64,000 nucleotides of DNA. It comes from Acytostelium subglobosum LB1. Lineage: Eukaryota > Evosea > Eumycetozoa > Acytosteliales > Acytosteliaceae. The stretch lies in contig NW_012236525.1 of assembly GCF_000787575.1 (NCBI RefSeq), positions 15,686-79,685 of the forward strand, read 5' to 3'. A program made the position numbers and the translations under genes. The notes beneath the pieces were generated by a model. That model was not told the DNA's origin, searched no databases, and was given only the letters and a program-made list of their open reading frames with translations. Shown here piece by piece: positions 36,404 to 47,051 of the stretch; the first letter of the stretch is position 1, and each line of letters begins with the position of its first letter.

Positions 36404-37507
36404 ATGCAATCACTACCAGTGGTAGTACTTCGTTTGATATATGAGGAATTGGATGAGTTGGATGTGGTCTGCCTAAGCATCACATGCACACAATTACACA
36501 AGACTTTGATCACTTGGCCATGCTTCACTTTGATCAATACTCAACTCACTTGGACACGAAGAAACAAGAACATTGCCAACATTACAAACACTCCAGTCAT
36601 CAAATCAACATTGTCCAACTCAAACAACAACATCGATACACTGTCACAAAGCTCGAATGAGATTGATAACTTGCCAAACTCACTTCTCAAGCTTCACCTT
36701 GGACCTCACTTTAACCGAACAATACCACCGGGTTCACTACCTCCCTCACTCACCGACCTAACCCTTGGCACTGTATTCAATCAGGTGGTCATGCCTGGCA
36801 CATTGCCCACATCGCTCAGATCCCTTTCCTTTGGTTTCCTGTTCAACCAGCCCATCTGGCCAGGCTCTCTGCCTCCATTCCTCACCTCGCTTAGCTTTGG
36901 CTACACATTCAATCAACCACTGCGCTCGCTACCCACGACTCTGGTCGAGCTGAAGGTCGGACCCAACTACCATCAGCTGACATCAGACGTGGTGCTGCCA
37001 GCAAGCATCACCACTCTCTCCTTCCCATTCTCGCACCAGGCTCGATACCTGATGTGTGTGCCGGCCACTGCTCGTGTTCATACCGTCCGTCTATTGTATC
37101 CAATAGCCGTACATCACAAGCCACTGGAGCTTCACGCGTTGAATGGGCTGGCTCGACTAAAGACTCTGGTGCTGGGTTTGGAGTTTGACGCGAGCAAAAT
37201 CGATCGCCAAACAGACGTGATCAACTTTAAGAATGCGATGGAGCACCTGCCCAATGTCGAGACATACATCCACATGTATCAAACTCCGCCGTCCACCGTC
37301 CGATCAATGTGTCGCCGACTGGACTCGAATGGCAACGCACTGATGGTGTTCAAGCGGCAAGTCCAGCCCAAGCCTGTAATCTATGTTGATGAATTAGTTG
37401 ACCATCTATACTTTATTCGTTATGAAGCTATCGACACGTCTGGTCAATCAAAGAAGGGAGTCAGTCTCAGGCGATCACTGCTAGGCCTCTTCAGATCAAA
37501 CAAGTAG
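36404..37507 (+). CDS. FNIP-repeat protein with F-box-like N-terminus
   Basis: Single exon, 367 aa, starting at the ATG at 36404 (MQSLPVVVLRLIYEELDEL). The frame stays open upstream but is AT-rich leader. The N-terminal 45 residues resemble a degenerate F-box (PVVVLRLIYEELDELDVVCL...CTQLHKTLITWPCF). At least four FNIP repeats follow at about residues 105-200, with the pattern FN-x2-I-x-PGSLP-x-SL-x2-L-x-LG (HFNRTIPPGSLPPSLTDLTL, VFNQVVMPGTLPTSLRSLSF, LFNQPIWPGSLPPFLTSLSF). FNIP repeats are leucine-rich-like units greatly expanded in dictyostelids. The C-terminal part is a conserved-looking tail ending in a basic segment. A role as a substrate adaptor is inferred from F-box plus repeats. Confidence 0.9.
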   Translation: MQSLPVVVLRLIYEELDELDVVCLSITCTQLHKTLITWPCFTLINTQLTWTRRNKNIANITNTPVIKSTLSNSNNNIDTLSQSSNEIDNLPNSLLKLHLGPHFNRTIPPGSLPPSLTDLTLGTVFNQVVMPGTLPTSLRSLSFGFLFNQPIWPGSLPPFLTSLSFGYTFNQPLRSLPTTLVELKVGPNYHQLTSDVVLPASITTLSFPFSHQARYLMCVPATARVHTVRLLYPIAVHHKPLELHALNGLARLKTLVLGLEFDASKIDRQTDVINFKNAMEHLPNVETYIHMYQTPPSTVRSMCRRLDSNGNALMVFKRQVQPKPVIYVDELVDHLYFIRYEAIDTSGQSKKGVSLRRSLLGLFRSNK

Positions 37508-37540
37508 TGAATGGACCTCTGGCCTCACTCCTTTTTTTTT

Positions 37541-37610
37541 TGATGTACACTCCCCCCTTCATTTTTTTTTTGGACTCGACAAACGAGACCAATGCATTGC
37601 AACGCGTTGC
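37541..37610. repeat. Paired poly-T runs and a 12-bp palindrome
   Basis: Two runs of about ten T, separated by about 20 bp of TG and C-rich sequence, lie between the FNIP gene and the next gene. A perfect palindrome GCAACGCGTTGC follows at 37599-37610. Position suggests the FNIP 3' end and the promoter of the gene starting at 37681. Confidence 0.6.
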
Positions 37611-37680
37611 TTTCACATGAATGACGTCTTCGTCTTTGATCAATCATACATATACAAACATAAACAAATATATACACAGG

Positions 37681-38226
37681 ATGTTTAAGTCATTAATTAG
37701 AAGCGGAGGCAAATGCCTGAATAAACAAACTACAATCAGAGTGTCAACTCTGCGAATTGCATCATCACCATCAGCAATTTCAATGTCAACTACATTCAAA
37801 TCATCATCACCATCATCATCACTAGCATCATATAACAACAACAGTAGTAATAATATATCATCAGCATCAACATGTTTCAAGACGTCATTTCTGGGTCAAA
37901 CTACTCCTACTACTACAACTGCAGCGGCAACTACCAGTCCATCATCAAATGGTGGAAACAGCAATACAATCGTTCGCACACAGAGATAGTATGTAATTGG
38001 TCATCATCATGCATCCATCACTGATACTGTTACTAACCAACTCGACCTGGATATGTCATCAACCAACATAACAGTAATCACACAGCAGCTCTAGAGTTGT
38101 TGACCCAATGTTTCACAAGTGGTAAGTTGTATGATTGATTGATTGATCGATGGATGGATGGATGGATATGGACACGAACATATACTAATCAAGTTCCAAT
38201 CACATTACATAATAGACGGTACCTAA
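37681..38226 (+). CDS. Small probable mitochondrial protein, unknown
   Basis: Exons 37681-37988, 38075-38121 and 38216-38226 join in frame to 121 aa. The N-terminus (MFKSLIRSGGKCLNKQTTIR) is basic, hydroxylated and free of acids, like a mitochondrial presequence. A long Ser/Thr/Asn low-complexity stretch follows. The conserved-looking part is the end: RTQRYNHTAALELLTQCFTS, split across two introns. The last exon is only 11 nt (Asp-Gly-Thr-stop). Reading through the second intron would instead give a Gly-Lys-Leu-Tyr-Asp end. Family not recognised; the splice model is plausible but unproven. Confidence 0.5.
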
Positions 38227-39099
38227 GTGTGATTTATCCATATGATTGATGATAGGTGATGGAGTCGGCGGGGTTGATAGTTGTTGGTCCGCCTGACCCA
38301 TTCGACCATATCACCAAGTCCACAACAAACACACCAATACTAATACATTGTTTCCATTTATGAACCAATCAATCAATCAATCAATCAATATAGATGGCGA
38401 TTAACATTTGATAATCAATACAACGAATAGAACATAATGTTATAAAGATATAGTAATTAGATAGATAGATAGAACAGAGATATAGTGTGTTGGATATCCA
38501 ACTCAACGACAAGACATGACACTACACGACACGACATCACCATAATCACATCAGTGTGTCAGTGTGCCTCCCCCACTCGATTGTTAGACGAACACACACA
38601 CATTTCATTGCATTGAGCATTGTTGCCAATAAATGTCATTGCATTCCGCCGACTTGGACACGACACTACACGATACCCCTTCACTCACACACACCATCGA
38701 TCACACCCACACACACACACTCACATTGATTATATCTCAATTCAGATATATGATGAACATCACACTTCATCTGAGATATATGAAATGGTATTATGATGTA
38801 TCACTTATCACATTTGTTAAATATTTGAATGTTCATGTTATTAATATTAGGGCATTGTCTGACCTGTGGTCATTTCCTCATCGAGACATAGTGTTCGATG
38901 GACTATTGGAATGCACTGGATTGGATTAATATGGACCTGGTTATTGAATTGAATCTAATCTGTACAACCTACAACATACAATATACCCACTAATATAAAT
39001 ATCCATATTGTCATTGTCAACTTTTCATATTTATTTTATAATTTCCAGAATAATATATCTAAGATTAGATATATTCCAATTTGGACCATCGACCAAACA
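38227..39099. other. Intergenic, upstream of duplicated-domain secreted protein
   Basis: AT-rich spacer with CA-rich and AATC repeats. An open plus-strand stretch (38633-38929) is mostly CA-repeat in its first third and has no family likeness; not called. A perfect inverted repeat sits at 39052-39075. Confidence 0.5.
39052..39075. promoter_or_regulatory. Inverted repeat 24 bp before a start codon
   Basis: Arms AATATATCTAA and TTAGATATATT with a 2-bp spacer form an 11-bp perfect stem. It ends 24 bp before the ATG at 39100, so it lies in the leader or core promoter. It could be a dimer operator-like site or an mRNA hairpin. Confidence 0.5.
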
Positions 39100-40377
39100 A
39101 TGATCAAACTTCAATATTTATTATTACTATCATGCTTCATTGGCACCATCTATGCCAGTCAATGTTTCGACTTTTCCTGTCATGTATACAGTATGTTTGA
39201 TCAATAGTACCTGGAAATGGAATAATCCCAATCCCACTCACTCACTCACCCAATCAATCAATCAATTCTAGATGTGACATCAGCTGGATTGGATCCAGTT
39301 TATGGACCTGGACCAGGACTTGAGGGACATGCTTTGGCCTTTGCCGATGAGAAGGTACCAGGTGGAATTACAAAGTACGATTTTTATAACAACTATGGTG
39401 TGATGACCGTCGTTGACAAGAACACTCTGATTGTGACTGGCACAATGGTTCCATCGACAGGCGCCCGTGCCCCATACATTGAGGCCAAGCTGGTCTTCCG
39501 TCCATTCCAATGCACAACATGTGCCAACCCCAAGCTCGAGTTGCAGGCCAACGCCTACGTCCCCGCCGGTCCAATCGACCCATGCTCATGGAAGTACTTT
39601 GTGATCGACACTGCCGCTTCACGTCTTGTTGGCAAGGATCTTGAACTCGAGGGCTGGGATATCATCCTGACCCCACACATGGGCATGCCACTGCAGGTTG
39701 GAAAGGGTGCCAACGGCAAGAACCTCAACTTGGGCATGTCCAGCTGGTTCTCATTCGAGTTTGTCAAGAATGGAACACGCTACACCTCACCAAACGTCGC
39801 CGACATCAACGTCGACCTCACCTGTTCTGACTGTCCTTCGGGCGACTACGCTGCAACAGCTGCCATGGGCCCAACTGGCGGCCAGTCTGCCTACGTCTCC
39901 TCGACCGATTTGACACCATTTGGTGGCTTCCAATCATTCGACTTTGTCAACAAGTCAGGCAACCTGCATCTGGAGTCCAATGGCGACATGCTCCTCACAG
40001 GCACCCTGTCCCCAGTCAGTCACGACTCACCCCTGCTCACATGCAGCCTCCTGTTCCACCCCAACAGAGACTACTTCAGATCGATGAAGCTTGAGCTCGA
40101 CTACCACGTCTACTTCCCACAGGGCTGGGTCGATCCAGGCACCTACATCTACTACGACATCGACACTCACAACTCGCAGTGTATCTCTGGCGAGACCACC
40201 ATCAAGTTTGTCGGCGACATGATGATGCCAATGCAGTTGGGATACGGCGCCAATGGCAAGAACATGAACTATGGCATGGCCGTCTGGTTGCAGTACAGCG
40301 TCATTCGTGGTGGTGTCGAGGTCGAGGGTCCAGACTACATCCTTGACTTTAACGTCGATCTCACATGCCAGGAGTAA
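39100..40377 (+). CDS. Secreted protein with tandem-duplicated domain, unknown family
   Basis: Exon 1 (39100-39190) encodes a signal peptide (MIKLQYLLLLSCFIGTIYA) and a short Cys-containing start; exon 2 runs 39272-40377. About 398 aa. Residues 50-215 and 220-395 are two copies of one domain. Shared landmarks are K/S-x-DF-x-N near the start, LIVTGTMVP versus LLTGTLSP, LVFRPF versus LLFHPN, KLELQANAYVP versus KLELDYHVYFP, MPLQVGKGANGKN versus MPMQLGYGANGKN, and the closing strand DINVDLTC versus DFNVDLTC. Each copy is rich in beta-strand-like alternation and has a few Cys. The codons are C-ending, suggesting strong expression. No catalytic motif seen. It converges with the GPI-anchored MRH/TIG gene, leaving a 69-bp gap. 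Confidence 0.88.
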
Positions 40378-40446
40378 GACATTCATGTGATTGATTGATT
40401 GATTATTTGAATAAATAGAATGCCAAGTATTTATTATATATTAGGC

Positions 40447-41953
40447 CTACAACATTGACAACATGATCAAGGTGGCCAACATGAGGGCGAGGATCTTTGA
40501 TGGGCTAACATCACTGGCAGTGCTTGGGTGATCTGTTGTGGTTGAGGAGATGGTCGTAGATGATGTGGTGGTTGTTGGAGATGAGGTGGTCGATGTGGTT
40601 GTTGTAGTACCTGGAGCAGTAGTCGAAGTAGTGCTGGTGGATGTAGTGGATGAGGTAGTTCCTGGAGCAGTGGTCGAGGTGGTGCCAGTGGTCGAGCTTG
40701 TACCACCTGATGTAGTCGAGGTGGAAGTGGATGTGGATGAGGTGGTAGTTGGGCCGATGAGGTTCAACTGGGTGGCATTGTAATAGTTGGTGTAAAGACT
40801 CTTGACATTGAGACTGTGGATGCCTGGTACGGTCAGTTTGTTGGCCACGGTGCAGACGAGGTAGGTATCATTGCCGCTAATCAGGGCGCATGGCTCGTTG
40901 TCAACGAGGACGTGGGTATCGTTGAGGATGGTCGAGTCGTTGGCCTGGGTGACGGTGAAGTTGACACCGGTCAGGGTCAGCTGGCCATTGGCCATGTCAT
41001 AGGAGTAGCCATTGACCAATGGGTTCTCTTGGAAGTTGCAAGCGTGTGGGGTGAGCAACCTAAACAACATGGTGGGACCCGTTGAGCCGGAGTAGGTAAA
41101 GGAAGTGGAGGCATCGCTACACTCGATACTGATGTTGGCAGTGATGACCAATGGGTCGGCACCAAGGAGCATCAATTTGGATAGTGGCGTTGAACTGGTC
41201 GAGGACATGTCCATCTTGGGTCTGTATCTCATGTTTGGGCCACCAATCGTGGTACCGCTGCCAGCAGTGGTATCAGCTGCATCGGTGGTCGAGGAAGAGG
41301 TGGTGGTCGTGTCTTTCTCAGTCGTGGTGCCAATAGCTGGCATAGTTGTTGTTGGAATAACAGATGTTGGTATGCCAATTGTTGGCACACCCATTGGACC
41401 ACCTGGGCCCATTGGGCCACCCGGGATACCAATAGCTGGACCGACACTAGTCTGTGAGTTATAGTTACCTGTGCCATAGTAGCTTAGAATGACAGACTCA
41501 GACTCTGTGAAGTATGGTTAGTCGATCGATCGATTGCAAGAATGAATGAATGAATGAATGATGATGATGTACATACGAGTGAATACAAAGCCATCGAGTT
41601 GAGCAAATGCTGACTTGTCGGAAGGTGTCATGGAGTTTGAATAGCAGGCAACAGTGTTGTTGTCGCCAGATGGGTAGTCATGGCACACTGCACTTCTATC
41701 ACAAATGTTCACGGTGATGATTCTCCAAGTCATTGGATTGATAGCAGTATATCCCTCGTCAACTGGTCTGTTTTAATATAAGTATGTTAACAGTAAGTAT
41801 GAGTGGGACATTGGTTCAAGAACCATGGACAGAGACGACATACTTTTTAAGTTGGCTAAAGTCCAAAGTGCCCAAACCACATCTTGGTGTGGCGGCATCA
41901 ACAATGGCAACAATGGCCACAAAGACAATTACAAAGATTGATTTGTAATTCAT
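40447..41953 (-). CDS. GPI-anchored cell-surface protein with MRH-like and IPT/TIG domains
   Basis: Three exons join in frame: 41953 to about 41845, about 41768-41577, and about 41504-40447. A signal peptide (MNYKSIFVIVFVAIVAIVDA) is followed by CGLGTLDFSQLKK and WRIITVNICDRSAVCHDYPSG, the front of a mannose-6-phosphate-receptor-homology (MRH/Atg27-like) domain. The rear half, ITANISIEC...MLFRLLTPHAC, comes only after a Gly/Pro/Thr-rich insert of about 100 residues. An IPT/TIG immunoglobulin-like fold follows (GQLTLTGVNFTV, CALISGNDTYLVC, PGIHSLNV), then a Ser/Thr stalk of about 100 residues. The C-terminal hydrophobic segment ILALMLATLIMLSML after SDVSPSK is a GPI-attachment signal. Many N-x-S/T sites. 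Likely an adhesion or sugar-binding surface protein (inference). Confidence 0.85.
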
Positions 41954-42825
41954 GTTTATATATGTTATGTATGTATAAGTATATGTAAGTAATCAAGTTA
42001 TTTGATTGATTGATTGAATGAATGATTGGTTGATTGAACGAACACACTGTGGACTGATAAATAGAGTTCCATAGCAGTCGAAACGGGAAGGTAGATGGAC
42101 CAACATTGTGTTCTGTCTTGGTGCACTATGCGATGAGGCACATCGTATCGGTCAAACGATAAACACTGTCGTATTTTTGGCTTGGATCATGACGATTAAC
42201 TTGTTGATCGTGGGTGACACAAGTCCGATCCAACTTACATCTCAATGGCCTGTCCCGCAATAACTACGGGGCCAAAAACTCTCAAAAACTTTTGGTGTCA
42301 TGCAACCTAATCCGATCCATCAACAAGTGGAGACACGTCATGCACCTTTTAAACAACATACACATTCAAGGAATCATTCTGATACATTCCCCATGACTTA
42401 AATCAATAAACTCGGTATTTATCCAGACTAGGGAAGAGTAATAGAATATGTGGAATTGTCATTAATGTAGTTATTGATTGATTCATTGGAATAGTTCCAA
42501 TATCGTTGATCAAATATATATCGGGGATGATGGAATATTAGGTTATGTTAGTGAAACTTATATTAATAAGTTGATGTTATTATTAACTTTATTGAATGAT
42601 TGATTGATTGACATTGAGTGATTGATCATATATCATGCCCCACATCCAACGAATCCCACTGAAACCCAAATCAATCAATCAATGTGACCCCACCCAACTC
42701 ACGTTCGTGGTCCTACTTTGATGTGATGGGACAGAACAATGTTCTGAATGAGCCCACTCAAACACTTTCATTCATTCATTCCACTTTGTTATAACACATA
42801 TTATATATATACACATCAAACAAAG
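41954..42825. other. Divergent promoter region between surface-protein and S28 peptidase genes
   Basis: About 870 bp between two divergently transcribed genes for exported proteins. AT-rich near both starts, with a more complex central part (42080-42400). Contains GATTG repeats on the left side. No gene seen. Confidence 0.55.
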
Positions 42826-44392
42826 ATGATGACATCTAGAGGATTGATCAGTGTGTTGGTGTTGGTGACGGTTGTCGCCTCAATCGCACATGCTAGACCT
42901 TACAGATCACACCTTTACAACACTCAGGAGCAGCAACAACAAACAGATTCTGCAGTCAAGTGGAACTACCTCTGGTTCAACCAGACATTGAACCACTTTG
43001 ATGCTGAGGACAACCGCACCTTCCTCCAGCGCTACTACGTCAACGACGCATACTACGATTATAAGAAGGGTGGCCCAATCATCCTTTACATCAACGGCGA
43101 GGGCCCCGTGTCACAGCCACCCAACTCACCCACCGACGGCACCGTCGTCTACGCCAAGGAGATCGGCGCTATGATCGTCACACTGGAGCATCGCTACTAT
43201 GGAGACTCGTCGCCCTTCCAGACGCTGTCCACCGACAACCTGCGCTACCTGTCATCGCGTCAGGCCCTCAACGACCTCGCCATCTTTGTGCTCGACTTTA
43301 AGGCACAGACTCCACACGCTAAGCAGATCATCACGATCGGTGGCAGCTACTCGGGTGCATTGTCCGCCTGGTTCCGCGTCAAGTACCCACATGTGTCAAT
43401 TGGCAGCATTGCATCATCGGGAGTCGTCAACGCCATCCTCGACTTCACCGCCTTTGACGAGTGGGTCGCCTTTGCCGCCGGCCAAGAGTGTGCCGACGCC
43501 CTGCGAATGGTCACCTTTGAGACTGAGCAGCAGGTGTTTGGCGGCAACGCCACCACCGTCAAGCAGTTGTTCCAAGCAGAGATGCTCACCGACGATGGTG
43601 ACTTCTTCTACTGGCTTGCCGACTCAATGGCCGAGGGTATCCAATACGGTTTCCACGACCAACTCTGCAACCCACTCATCGACACCATGAAGTACGGTGG
43701 CGACATCCTCGTCACCTACTCCAACTACACCCTCAATCTCTGGGGTACAACTCTCGGAACACCTGCTGAATATGCGTATGTATGATTGATCGTGTCTTGT
43801 AAACACTTGTACTTACTCGCGCGCCACACTACACATACTTAGTACTCAATGGCAACAGAACACTACACATGATATCAACAAGGCTGATAGACAGTGGTGG
43901 TTCCAGACATGCACTGAGTTTGGTTACTTCCAGAATGCGCCAGCAACTGGATCAATCAGATCTCAGATGGTCAACATGACCTATCATCGTACTCACTGTG
44001 CCAACGTCTTTGGCGCACCACTCTGGCCAAACACTCAAGCTACCAACGACTACTATGGAGGTAACCAAACTGCTGGTACCAACATCGTTTGTATGTATTA
44101 ATTGGAACAATCCCTTATTACCCTTTAATGATTGATTGATTAATTGATTGATATCTAACTCATACTATTACTATTAGTCACCAATGGTAGCCAGGATCCA
44201 TGGTCACGTGCATCAATTACTCGCCAACTGTATCCATCTGAGCCATTGCTTGTTGTCGACTGTCTTAACTGTGGTCATTGTGTTGACCTCCGTGAGTGTC
44301 CAGGCGGTTGTGCATCACCAAACAACCTTGAGGAGATCAGACACGAGTCCCTCAAGTATATCCAGACCTGGTTGCATGAGAACCATGAATAA
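42826..44392 (+). CDS. S28-family serine carboxypeptidase (prolylcarboxypeptidase-like)
   Basis: Lysosomal or secreted peptidase that removes residues C-terminal or N-terminal to proline in this family. Exons 42826-43775, 43843-44090 and 44178-44392 join in frame to 470 aa. A signal peptide (MMTSRGLISVLVLVTVVASI) precedes the family start WFNQTLNHFD. The S28 motifs are all present: GPIILYINGEGP, LEHRYYGDSSPF, nucleophile Ser in TIGGSYSGALSAW, Asp in TNGSQDPWSRAS, His in LNCGHCVDLRE. The motif is GGSYSG rather than GGSYGG, within the family's variation. Several N-glycosylation sites. An in-frame ATG exists further upstream but precedes the signal peptide and is less likely the start. Confidence 0.94.
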
Positions 44393-44567
44393 ACAGACGA
44401 CACATATTGTTGTGTGTTGTGTCGCATCCAATTTCATCAACTTCATCAACATCGTTTTTGCATCATCCAACTCACGAAAAGTAATGAATGAATTGAATTA
44501 CATTGTTTGAAACAGATAATATACATATAGAGATATAGATATAGATATATAGATATAAGTATATAGG

Positions 44568-45611
44568 ATGCCTAGACCACCACCTAATAATAGACTGTAT
44601 AGTAGTTCGTTACTTAAACAACATGATATATGGACATCAATGGATGATGGCCCAAGAGGAGGAGGAGGAGGTGGTGGAAGGAATGAACCACCTCCAAAGG
44701 ACCCTAACCTTCATGGTCCCTCACTAGAGGTCACGGATAACTATAAGGGTCTGATGGCTATTGCCAGACTGACTGGAGCAGCGGACAACCAAGCGGTCAC
44801 TAGAGGATCATGCAAGAAGTGTGGACAGGTCGGCCATCTTACATACATGTGCACCAATCTCGTCAATTACAGTACTCAAAAGACAACTTCATCGTCTGGC
44901 GGCGCAGCTGGATTGCTCAATAATGGCGACGATCTTGATGAGATATCAAGTACATCATCAGAGGACAGTAGTGATGACGATGACTTTAGTGATGATGATA
45001 ATGCAGTGACCAAGTCATCAAAGGATAAAGATAAGAAGGATAAGAAGGATAGAAAGGAAAGGAAGAAAGAAAAGAAGAGAGAGAAGAAAGAGAGGAAGGA
45101 GTTGAAGAGGAAGAGGAGAGAGAAGAAGGAGAAGAAAGAGAAGAAGAGGAGGGAGAAAGATGATAGGGGTAGAAGTAGGAGTAGAAGTAGGAGCAGAGAT
45201 AGAGATAGAAAGAGAAAGGAGAGAAGTGCAAGCAGAAGTACAAGTACAAGCAGAAGTGAGAGTAGAGGTAGAAGAAAGGAAAGCAAGAGAGATAGGAAGA
45301 AATCAAAGAAACATCATCACAAGAAAGATAGAAAAGACAAGAGAAGCACAAGCTCAAGCAGGAGTAGGAGTCCAAGTTCACCAACAAGGACAAACAAGAC
45401 AAATGACAACAGAAGAAGTAGGAGTATAAGTAGGAGTAGAAGTCCAAGGAAGTACGACGATCCAAGAGATAGAGATAGAGGAGGAAAGGAAATATCAAAA
45501 AGAAGGAGCAACAGTCCAAGTAGAAGCAGATCAAGAAGTGTACAAAGAGATCGAGACAATGTAGACAGACGCGAGACAACAACCACAACAACAACGACAA
45601 ACCGCAATTGA
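44568..45611 (+). CDS. CCHC zinc-knuckle, SR-rich protein (SREK1IP1-like)
   Basis: Single exon, 347 aa. After a Pro/Gly-rich start and EVTDNYKGLMAIARLTGAA, a CCHC knuckle (CKKCGQVGHLTYMC) is followed at once by a short N-L-V segment, as in SREK1-interacting protein 1. An acidic Ser/Asp region follows, then a long Lys/Arg/Glu block and RS/SR dipeptide stretches to the end. This composition is typical of nuclear-speckle splicing factors. The role in pre-mRNA splicing is inferred from the knuckle plus SR layout. The human relative is much shorter (about 155 aa); the extra length here is mostly charged low-complexity sequence. Confidence 0.85.
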   Translation: MPRPPPNNRLYSSSLLKQHDIWTSMDDGPRGGGGGGGRNEPPPKDPNLHGPSLEVTDNYKGLMAIARLTGAADNQAVTRGSCKKCGQVGHLTYMCTNLVNYSTQKTTSSSGGAAGLLNNGDDLDEISSTSSEDSSDDDDFSDDDNAVTKSSKDKDKKDKKDRKERKKEKKREKKERKELKRKRREKKEKKEKKRREKDDRGRSRSRSRSRDRDRKRKERSASRSTSTSRSESRGRRKESKRDRKKSKKHHHKKDRKDKRSTSSSRSRSPSSPTRTNKTNDNRRSRSISRSRSPRKYDDPRDRDRGGKEISKRRSNSPSRSRSRSVQRDRDNVDRRETTTTTTTTNRN

Positions 45612-47047
45612 TGGATCATCACAAGCACTCTACAATGTAATGAAACTGGCAATGACAATGGCTATGGCAATGACAAATACACATACACTGACAATGGGAC
45701 AATGGCAATGACACTTGTGCATGGATGATGATGATGGTTGTGTCTTACCTACTTCAGTGTGTGGCGAACAACTTGGAATCACCATGGCGAACCATTGTGT
45801 GATGTTGGCCCAATGTATATATTTTATCCATATATATTATTATTATGATTATTATTTGTATATATATATATATATATATCTATGTAGTTATTGTAATAAT
45901 TATGTTGTTGTACAGGTATACAGATACAGATTGAACATACATATACATATACATATAAGTAAAGAACCCATCCTACATTCATTCATTCATTGTTTACCCC
46001 CACTCACTCATTCAATTCAGATGGATGTCCAACTTCAACTTCAACTTCAACTTCACTACCCATCCAGATGTGATGTGTTTGATACACCTCAACCATACTC
46101 GCTACTACTATTACTTCAACTACATTATCTCTGACGAATACAACACAAACCCACACCACATTCACACACAAACACACAATTGGATACAGATAAACATAAT
46201 TATATACTTATATAGACATTTATTACATGTATAATAACATAGACACAAAGTTGTGTTTGTTGTATATCTATCTCAATGGGCTGATATGGAAATAATCATT
46301 AAGTATGTGGCAGCAGGGTTGTTGTTTGTTTGCCCAGAGGACACTGTCTCAGCCTCATCCTTCCTTCCAGAGACTTGCTTGACCCAAGGTACATGTCCAC
46401 CCGTGGATGTATAACACTTAAGTCCATCCAACAACAATTAACATTTATTATTATTCACAGATATTCTGACATTGACAGAGAACAAGTTAAGAGTATTGTC
46501 GAACAACATTATATTATTAATATTATTATTATACTTTATGAAGATAGAAGGACAGGTATACTACAGAGAAATAATTATCAACAAGACAAGAAATGTAAGT
46601 CACTATTTAATATATATGCTTATGTTTCGATCGAATGATTGAAAGAATGAAAGAGTGAATGAATGAATGAATGATTGATAGATAGATCGTAATAAGGATG
46701 ATGACGACGTTTGTGGATGTGTGTGATTGATAGAGAGAGTAAGTGGTGCATACACCACGATATTCCGTGTGTTAGATATATGATTGGATCAATAGATGGG
46801 CGTCTGTGATCACAAAGACGGCTGCTTATGATGGTCAATTGTTGACACTGACCATCAGTGTCCTATAGAATGATACAATATATTATTGATTTGAATTGAC
46901 ATCGAATCACTTTGGAATAATAATAATAATATCCAGACTGTATTGTCTGAAGAAGTAGAGACTGTGTACTAACTACTACTATCTTACTACTTTATCACTA
47001 CTGGATTGCAATCAATACAGAGTTAATCGAGACATATAAATGAAGTT
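45612..47047. other. Intergenic region upstream of peroxinectin
   Basis: About 1.4 kb, AT-rich, with a (TA)n tract at 45860-45881, TTC-type repeats near 46028-46055 and a possible small gene at 46286-46580. The last part has an acceptor-like CAATACAG at 47013-47020, just before the peroxinectin leader, so a 5'-leader intron is possible. Confidence 0.5.
46286..46580 (+). CDS. Possible small spliced gene, membrane or secreted peptide
   Basis: An ATG at 46286 opens MEIIIKYVAAGLLFVC, signal-peptide-like, continuing to TCLTQ. The frame can be joined over a GTACAT...CACAG intron of 73 nt (about 46388-46460) to DILTLTENKLRVLSNN and a hydrophobic ILLILLLYFMK segment. A second donor (GTAAGT) follows at about 46597. 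No closing exon found and no family likeness. Unspliced, it is a 42-residue peptide ending at 46414. Weakly supported; could be chance. Confidence 0.18.
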
Positions 47048-47051
47048 ATGA
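47040..47051 (+). promoter_or_regulatory. Three-codon uORF overlapping the peroxinectin start
   Basis: ATG AAG TTA TGA begins 8 bp before the main ATG and its stop overlaps it (ATGA). If transcribed, it could lower initiation or force re-initiation. Leaky scanning may make it silent. Confidence 0.35.

Noticed and set aside
38633-38929. 98-codon open reading frame upstream of the duplicated-domain gene.
   Set aside because: The first third is CA-repeat translation and the rest shows no family likeness, coding bias or splice context.
44876-45600. Leu/Ser-rich open stretches opposite the SR-rich gene.
   Set aside because: Direct reverse complements of Lys/Arg/Glu/Ser codons; no start or splice context.
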